Below, in pieces: positions 23,782-29,107 of a stretch of DNA of 29,107 nt. This stretch comes from Chrysophaeum taylorii. Its lineage: Eukaryota; Sar; Pelagophyceae; Pelagomonadales; Pelagomonadaceae. A model generated the notes under the pieces. The model did not search any database. It had not been told where the DNA came from and saw only the letters and a list, made by a program, of their open reading frames with translations. The stretch covers positions 1-29,107 of the forward strand of contig JAQMWT010000487.1 in the NCBI GenBank assembly GCA_029834535.1. Direction: 5' to 3'. The position numbers and the translations under genes were made by a program. The stretch's first letter is position 1; every line of letters begins with the position of its first letter.

Positions 23782-26154
23782 TCAATCCTGTAGAGACTTG
23801 TCATCAGAGGCTTGATGCTTGCCGAGTAGAGAACGAAAAGTGGAGAACTCAGCAGCAAGTGGCTTTGTAAAACCATCAGCCACGTTTAGCTTGCCGGGAA
23901 CATGATGGACTCGAATTTTCTGTAGCGATATATACTCACGGATCTTAAACCATCTGGTCGACAGTGCCTTGGAGCGAGAGGATCCATCTGGGTTATTAGA
24001 GGTGTGAACAGCAGCAGCATTGTCAGACAAGAGAGGGAGGCTTCTGATGAAGCGCATATCTTCAGCAATTGGGTTGTCATTGTCATCGAAGTCAACAGGA
24101 TCAGCGGTGTTCTCACCATTAACATTGTTGACGTAGAAGGTGGGGTTGACGACAAAGGAGAGTTCCAACAGCAGCTTGCGTAGCCAAACAGCTTCATCAG
24201 CACAAATACTGAGGGCAATCAACTCAGCTTCGTGAGTTGAGCAGGAGACAATCGGTTGAAGCTTGCTTTTCCAACAAATAAGGCAGTTGAAAAGATAGAA
24301 GACAAACCCGGTGGTAGATTTCCTATCTTCCTGTGCTAAGGAAGGGGCATTGTCAGCGTCGACCATGGCAACTAAGGGATCAAACTGTCCAGTGGATACA
24401 TCCTGCGGTTGGTAGTCGACCACAGTGGAGAGATCGATTCTATTAGCGGAAACAGTGCGAAGGTGAGCTTCAATAGCATTACCTTTAGGATGGAACCAGA
24501 GGCGAAGTGAGCGGTTTTCCGGCTTCCTCAGGTAGCGGAGCAGGTGTTCTAGCATCTGGACATGAACGTACGTGGGTGCATGCATACCACGCGAACATCT
24601 GCCCAAGGCTTGCGAGAAGTCAGGTCTGCAGGCCACTTGCATGAACACCAGCTTGCCAAGGAGGGTGGCAAAGTGCGAATTGATGTACAACTCTGTTTCA
24701 GAGCTGGGAGTGCCATCTTTATACTTGAAGGACGAGGACGTAGGATATTTAAGCGGAGGTAGTTGCTGCAAGACGGGATGATCAGCGAAGAGTTCATCAA
24801 GCTTGGCTTGCACATCCAGAGAAATGGATCCATCAGATGTGCGACACACACGCATGCCTAGGAGGGTATGGACAGGTTCAAACTGCTCTACAGCATACCG
24901 TTTGCGGAGGGCATCCTGTAACTCAGTACGAAGAGTGTCATCATTGGATACAATAACAATGTCGTCTACAGACAGACTGCATACGACGAATTTAGCATGT
25001 GCGGATACTCGAGCATATAGGCAAGAGTCCGAATGCAGGCGCTTGTAGCCAAGGCTACGGAAGAAGCCGTCTATCTCTTTGTTCCAAAGAGATGGCGATT
25101 GCCGAAGTCCATAAAGTGACTTCAGCAGTTTCGGTAGGCGTCGGCCCTTGTACTTAGCGTCATCGGGGTCGATAAGCTTGATGCCGTCTGGTAACTGAAC
25201 ATAGACGTTGGCATCAATGTCAGACTGAACGAAGGCGTTCGGGACGTCTGCGTGGTAGACAGGCAATTGCTTGTATGCTGCGATCGCCAGTAGTACCCGG
25301 ATTGCGGTCATTGTGGCCATTGGGCTGAAGGTGCCAAAGAAATCGGCGCCAAGGGAGGCTAGGAAGCCACGTAGCACGAGGCGAGCCTTGTGCTTAACGT
25401 ATTTGCCTGCAGAGTCCGTTTTAATCTTCAGCACCATCCTGCTGTCAATAGGGCGAGAGACACCGTCGGGTAATGAAAGCTTGAAGCAGCCAAAGCGGAT
25501 AATGTCGTGGAGTTCCTTGGCGATGGCCTTGAGGTAGGCGTGCCTGTCTTCAGGCGACATACCGTGGAGGCATTTGAGTTTATATTCGTCGATGGAAACC
25601 TCCGCTTCTTGGACTTTGTATTCATCAGGACCAACAGTGGCTGGTGAACTATAGTTTAACGACGTTGCGGTCGAGGCAGTGTGCGCGACTTCGGGATAAT
25701 CGGAAACAGCGTCACTGGGAGGGGTAGAGGAAGCAGATTCCAGTTGAATATGGATAGTAGGGTCGGCATGTAAGACCTGGGTGTCTGTAGAGACCAGAAG
25801 GTGTTCCTCCAAGTCAGACAGAGATGCAGAATTAGCGCCAAACTCGGAGGAGTTGTGATCGACAAAGCTGGTCGGCGCCAGATAATTAAGTGCATACTGT
25901 AATGACGAGATGCCAAAGGCAGCAGCGTGCTCAGTGAATGCAGCTAAAAGAGGCTGAGAAATGGAGCGCGTAGGTGAACCATCAGCAGTTAGAAAGGTTG
26001 CGGCTGGGATGCTGGATGCGCACTTAGCGTGGGCGAAGTAACCATCGACGTGAGGGTAACGGGCAAGTAAGTCAGTGCGCAACGGGAGAAGAAGACGAGC
26101 TAACAACGCATGTTCCCCCTCTGAGCAGATAGCAGACCAGAGGATACTAACCAT
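23782..26154 (-). CDS. Copia reverse transcriptase-RNase H polyprotein segment
   Basis: 790 codons open from ATG 26154 to TGA at 23782-23784. RT covers about residues 222-470: PIDSRMVLKIKTDSAGKYVK, KARLVLRGF, first catalytic Asp in YHADVPNAFVQSD (303), KSLYGLRQSPSLWN, and SVDD at 395-398 in place of the usual YVDD. RNase H covers about 600-770: VDADNAPSLAQEDRKSTTGF, CWKSKLQPIVSCSTHEAELIAL, DNAAAVHTSNN and the VHHVPGKLNVADGFTKPL end. These are copia hallmarks. The first ~160 residues are the linker after integrase. The natural N-terminus lies upstream in another frame, broken near 26170. The motif ATSLNYSS at residues 163-170 sits in the linker before RT. Confidence 0.88.
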   Translation of the reverse strand: MVSILWSAICSEGEHALLARLLLPLRTDLLARYPHVDGYFAHAKCASSIPAATFLTADGSPTRSISQPLLAAFTEHAAAFGISSLQYALNYLAPTSFVDHNSSEFGANSASLSDLEEHLLVSTDTQVLHADPTIHIQLESASSTPPSDAVSDYPEVAHTASTATSLNYSSPATVGPDEYKVQEAEVSIDEYKLKCLHGMSPEDRHAYLKAIAKELHDIIRFGCFKLSLPDGVSRPIDSRMVLKIKTDSAGKYVKHKARLVLRGFLASLGADFFGTFSPMATMTAIRVLLAIAAYKQLPVYHADVPNAFVQSDIDANVYVQLPDGIKLIDPDDAKYKGRRLPKLLKSLYGLRQSPSLWNKEIDGFFRSLGYKRLHSDSCLYARVSAHAKFVVCSLSVDDIVIVSNDDTLRTELQDALRKRYAVEQFEPVHTLLGMRVCRTSDGSISLDVQAKLDELFADHPVLQQLPPLKYPTSSSFKYKDGTPSSETELYINSHFATLLGKLVFMQVACRPDFSQALGRCSRGMHAPTYVHVQMLEHLLRYLRKPENRSLRLWFHPKGNAIEAHLRTVSANRIDLSTVVDYQPQDVSTGQFDPLVAMVDADNAPSLAQEDRKSTTGFVFYLFNCLICWKSKLQPIVSCSTHEAELIALSICADEAVWLRKLLLELSFVVNPTFYVNNVNGENTADPVDFDDNDNPIAEDMRFIRSLPLLSDNAAAVHTSNNPDGSSRSKALSTRWFKIREYISLQKIRVHHVPGKLNVADGFTKPLAAEFSTFRSLLGKHQASDDKSLQD
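25652..25674 (-). repeat. SLNY motif copy 3, linker before RT
   Basis: Plus-strand TAGTTTAACGACGTTGCGG and the following TCGA. It encodes TATSLNYSS in frame with RT-RNase H. Confidence 0.9.
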
Positions 26155-26770
26155 TGATATGTAGGGCGGAGAGGGCGGGGGACTTCAACGTAAGAAAGTG
26201 GTGGCGAAGATCCCAGCGGAAATCGGCGAGTTGGCCACCAGCGGCTTTGTAAGCACCAATAGTAGACGCTTGCAGCCGGGCCTGGATATATTCATGGAGG
26301 TTGCCTTGCGGTTGTTAGGTTGTTTGGAACCTGGGACAAGAATGAGGCCATCTTGTGCAAAAAGTAAGGTCTTTGTAAGAAGGAAGCAAGGGCGGCGGTG
26401 GCATAGAGCCAGAATCGTCGACGGGAGCGTCGGAAGGGGGAGGAGAAGCAGGAGCAGGGGACGAAGAAGGAGCTGAGGGAGGTGGAGAGTGCCCCCTCTG
26501 AGGATGAGGTGTCCGTGTCCCCCTCTGAATGAAATGGTCTTGGATAGCAGCGTGGGGTGTGAGCGAGAAAGGCGCGGGAGGAGCGTGAGGCGGAGGAGCA
26601 AGTTCAGGATCAGGAGTAGGATGCTGGAGCATGTAGAGGAATTGCAGCTTGGACGAAACACGGATTTGTCCGTTTTCAGGGTTGAGGACGACGTCGGCAA
26701 TATGGTCAACACGTGGGGAGACGAGCGGGTTTTGCGTTGGCGCAACATAGATATAAGTATTTGCGGCGGC
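26155..26770 (-). pseudogene. Copia integrase-RT linker, with stop and frame breaks
   Basis: The frame from about 26770 carries TYIYVAPTQNPLVSPRVDHI and VVLNPENGQIRVSSKLQF, the C-terminal integrase strand pair, then a long Pro/Ser/His/Ala-rich linker. It hits TAA at 26315-26317 and continues as NLHEYIQARLQASTIGAYKA and ADFRWDLRHHFLTLK to TAG near 26150. The RT-RNase H frame takes over at a G5 run (about 26177-26181). The coding character on both sides of the stop suggests a recent nonsense change. Confidence 0.6.
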
Positions 26771-27345
26771 ACGGTTCCCACTTGTGGTGCTCGTGGGGTT
26801 CCAATAGAAGGTAGCATTCAGCGCCGAAGATCTTGAGCATGTCATGCTGGGGAGTGCTCAGTTGATTGTAGAGTAGCTGTTGCGGACTCAGGATAGCATG
26901 GTGAATGCGCTCGAGCGTGGCGTTCGGGAGAAGGTTGTAGCTTTGGATGGTGTGTATCACCGCCCAGGGAACATGATGGCTGGTTCCACGATCTTGGAGC
27001 CACGATAATGAGCATTAAGGAGAGCGAAGGCGAGTTGAGGAGGCGGAGGCGATGAAGCCGATGGCTGACTCAACTTCAAAGTTAAAGTGGTGCATGTACG
27101 GCGGGAAAGCGATGAGCTGAATGCCCTTATCGACGCGGTACGGGGAGGTAATGTGCTGGCTAAAATAGGGCTTGAAGGCATCAGAGTAGAGGGTGCGCAG
27201 GTGCACGTTGAGTTGTGTACGATAAAAGTCATACACAAAGTCCAGAGCTTGAGTGAACTCCGTGGCATTGGTGGTGCGTGTACAGTACACCAAGAGAAAC
27301 TTCGAGATAAGTTCCTTGAACACAATGATATGGGTGAAGCCTCCC
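26770..27345 (-). pseudogene. Copia integrase catalytic core (second Asp and Glu part)
   Basis: Begins as GGFTHIIVFKELISKFLLVY, reaches the second catalytic Asp in LRTLYSDAFKPYF and the Glu in FNFEVESAIG. After an in-frame TAA at 27015-27017 it goes on with HHVPWAVIHTIQSYNLLPNA, SPQQLLYNQLSTPQHDML and KIFGAECYLLL, the expected C-terminal part of the core. The first Asp is in the neighbouring segment, separated by a +1 frame change in a GGGG run at about 27343-27346. Inactive as written. Confidence 0.75.
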
Positions 27346-28584
27346 CATTCTGACGGATGTCACATAGCCGCCGTCGCACGCCCAGACTTCGCCGGCTTTG
27401 TGAGTTTGCTCAAAAGAGGGCTTGGTCGGATTGAAGTGCTTGTGCGGGTGGCGCTTGTTGTGCGCGATGCAGTCGGTGCATAAGTCGCGATACGGTAGAT
27501 CTGAGGCAGAGAAGCCAGGGCGAGCCAGTACGCTGGGGGCCTTGGCTGCAACGTTGTCGGAGCAGTGGTGCACCCGGTGGAAGCGATTGGCACGTTCTTT
27601 GCCGTTGAGGTATTCAGCAGATCCGTGTGCGAAGGATTTGCGAGGAATGGGATGAGCGGGGATATGACGTTTGCGCCGAACATCGAACTTGAGTTCGGCG
27701 TCCAAGGCAGGAGGAGGCGGTGCGTCATCATCCTGGTGCGCAGCAGGGTCACTTGGAGGTGCATCCTCATCATCACAAGTAGCGAGAGTATCTTCGTAGG
27801 ACGAAGACATATAGTTTAACGACATTTCGGTCAAGCAGTTGCTGGAGATAGAAGTCACGAAGGCTTGTGCCAAACACAAGGTATCTGTGCTGCACGTGGT
27901 GGAGGCCGGATCAAAGGTCATGAAGGTGGATACATAGGATTTCTTCATCACGGCAGCGGCATGTCGGAAGGTAGGGTCCAACATAAGGGATTTAATATCG
28001 GCAACGAGGAGCGAGAGGCGCTTGTACAGTGTGCTGTACGTACTGGCAGGCAGAGCATTGCTGAGCATGTCGCAACAAAGGTCGTGGCGAAGAGACAAGA
28101 GAAGAGATTCCTTTTGTTTGGTGTGGTTGTTAGCGCGAATCAACTCCGGTCGAGTGGGATACCGTAGTTTCCCGTTGCGAGGGTCGAGTAAGATAATGTT
28201 TGCATACCCTCGGACGGTGGGCAATGGAGCAAGCATGGAGTGGATTTTAGAGCCGAGTTTGCGGTCACTTCCACGAAGATACCCTATATAGCGACTATGG
28301 GATAAGTGGTGATCTTCCAGAGCAAAATGAGAATCCTTGTAGTCGAAAGAATTGTCGGTGGCCTTGTAGGTAAGGCAGCCAGGCATCACAAGAGAGCATC
28401 TGGACAAGAGCTTTTGTATGGCAGTGCCATAGGCGGCAGCGGAGCCAACTTGAGGAAGGGCTTGGATTTTAGATGATCCACAAGTAACCCATAAACGGCA
28501 CCAAATGTATAGATCTGCCTCTGTCGCGGGGAACGTTGGAGCCAGTACACTTATACGTGCTTCCAAGCGCGTCAATGGAAGCAT
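27345..28584 (-). pseudogene. Copia segment with integrase zinc-finger and first catalytic Asp; upstream part unrecognised
   Basis: Open frame of about 410 codons from near 28584. The last third has an HHCC-type arrangement (FHRVHHCSDN ... DLCTDCIAHNKRHPHKHF) and the first catalytic Asp in EVWACDGGYV. Upstream is a helical, Lys/Leu-rich stretch (LLSLRHDLCCDML, YKRLSLLVADIKSLML) that might be late gag or the protease region, but I find no DSGA/T-type aspartic protease site. Motif LTEMSLNYM lies at 27812-27834. Overlap with the gag-like frame at 28469-28584 shows another frame change. Confidence 0.65.
27812..27834 (-). repeat. SLNY motif copy 4, between gag-like and integrase parts
   Basis: Plus-strand TAGTTTAACGACATTTCGG and the following TCAA. 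It encodes LTEMSLNYMS in frame, at the start of an acidic/Pro linker that precedes the integrase zinc-finger. Confidence 0.9.
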
Positions 28585-29107
28585 AATATTTGGTGGTGGC
28601 GTTCTCTATGGTGAGGTTGCCGTCAGTGTGGTGGCCGCCGGTTAGGAAGTAGTTGTGTGATGTTGATGAGGTTGTAAGTAGTAACCTATGTGACGGTTGG
28701 TCAGTTTCGAAAACGGTTATGTAATAGGACACAGGAGTGGGTGAGTTAGTGTGCAATCTGGCAAACACGTTATAGAGGATGGTAAAGGCCTTGACACGCA
28801 ATGGATTAGTTGCATGTGGCAGTGGTTCCATGGAGGAGCGTTTGAAACACAGCTGATGATAAGTACACTCGGATTGAACAGAGTGCGTGCGTTGCTCGTG
28901 AGCCTGTTGTGAGTGAAGGCGAAGAAATAACAAATTGAGTGTTTCAAGGTCAGTCATAGTAAGCTGAACAGAACCTGTGCGAGAGTAAGGTGCAAACGTT
29001 TTAGGAACGGGGACATCTGGGGGATCGGGGAACACCCGGATCCAGTCTTTGGCGATATCTTTGGATAGCCAAAGTCGTTTAGGAATGGCTTGTATGTCAT
29101 CCACGAT
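28469..29107 (-). pseudogene. Gag-like 5' region of the element, cut by the window edge
   Basis: About 210 open codons run in from the right edge with no ATG at their start, and end at 28469. The sequence is Leu/Thr/Ser/His-rich (TMTDLETLNLLFLRLHSQQA, RVKAFTILYNVFARL) and ends YYASIDALGSTYKCTG. That end sits where a protease active site might be expected, but it lacks a clear D-S/T-G. The call of gag rests on position upstream of integrase, not on a recognised domain. The 5' LTR and primer-binding site are outside the window. Confidence 0.45.

Larger units (their letters stand above)
21746..29107 (-). mobile_element. Decayed Ty1/copia-type LTR retrotransposon, 5' end beyond the window
   Basis: Read on the minus strand, the order is gag-like region, integrase zinc-finger, integrase core, RT, RNase H, which is the Pseudoviridae/copia order. 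It then continues into an extra block (23681-21746). Coding changes frame at about 28.5, 27.34, 26.77 and 26.17 kb and has in-frame stops at 27015-27017 and 26315-26317, so this copy looks inactive unless some breaks are assembly indels. Base composition is clearly lower in GC than the host genes, consistent with a separate origin. The left limit is uncertain; only the part from 23782 to the right edge is certain to be copia. Confidence 0.85.

Overview
This is a piece of nuclear genome from a compact, GC-rich eukaryote, most likely a photosynthetic stramenopile; a pelagophyte-like alga is my best guess, by inference. The genes are eukaryotic (NUB1, Mnd1, TBC, SNF1/AMPK alpha, hnRNP-H-type RRM, Rab1, UNC93, membrane-anchored subtilase). 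They carry short GT-AG introns (52-86 nt) or none. A plastid-lipid-associated protein starts with a signal peptide ending just before FQAP, the phenylalanine-led bipartite signal used by red-derived complex plastids. The subtilase has the Pro/Thr/Ala stalk common in stramenopile surface proteins. Proteins are full of homopolymers (Q, D, S, G, A, P) from trinucleotide runs.

Bases 1-14716 are a dense gene array of alternating convergent and divergent pairs: the 3' end of an unknown gene (1-245, +), NUB1 (271-1818, +), two-exon plastid-type MATE transporter (1865-3558, -), Mnd1 (3749-4366, -), TBC plus rhodanese protein (4465-6216, +), SNF1/AMPK alpha kinase (6738-8921, -), five-qRRM protein (9116-11080, +), PAP/fibrillin (11224-12156, -), Rab1 (12409-13017, -) and four-exon UNC93 (13134-14716, +). 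Three divergent pairs share 98-194 bp promoters. Converging stop codons are as little as 46 bp apart. The genes are a housekeeping mix (ubiquitin/NEDD8 turnover, meiosis, energy sensing, RNA processing, trafficking, plastid) with no evident shared pathway.

Bases 14717-15884 are intergenic and hold a 131-nt cluster of five short hairpins (14891-15021). A secreted, membrane-anchored subtilisin-like protease follows (15885-18853, +), with one frame break or tiny intron between propeptide and catalytic domain.

Bases 18854-21745 have no convincing gene, only decayed minus-strand ORF fragments. From about 21746 to the right edge, all on the minus strand and less GC-rich, lies a decayed Ty1/copia-type LTR retrotransposon: gag-like part, integrase HHCC and DDE core, RT-RNase H, and an unrecognised extra coding block downstream of RNase H. 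It has at least four frame changes and two in-frame stops. No LTR can be identified, because the 5' end lies outside the window and I could not set a 3' boundary.

The most unusual signal is in that element. A roughly 20-bp motif (minus-strand core TCGTTAAACTA) occurs four times, always in the same codon register encoding S-L-N-Y or S-L-N-stop, and each time in a low-complexity linker between domains or at the end of the RT-RNase H frame. It could be a repeated polyprotein-processing site or a repeated nucleic-acid signal.
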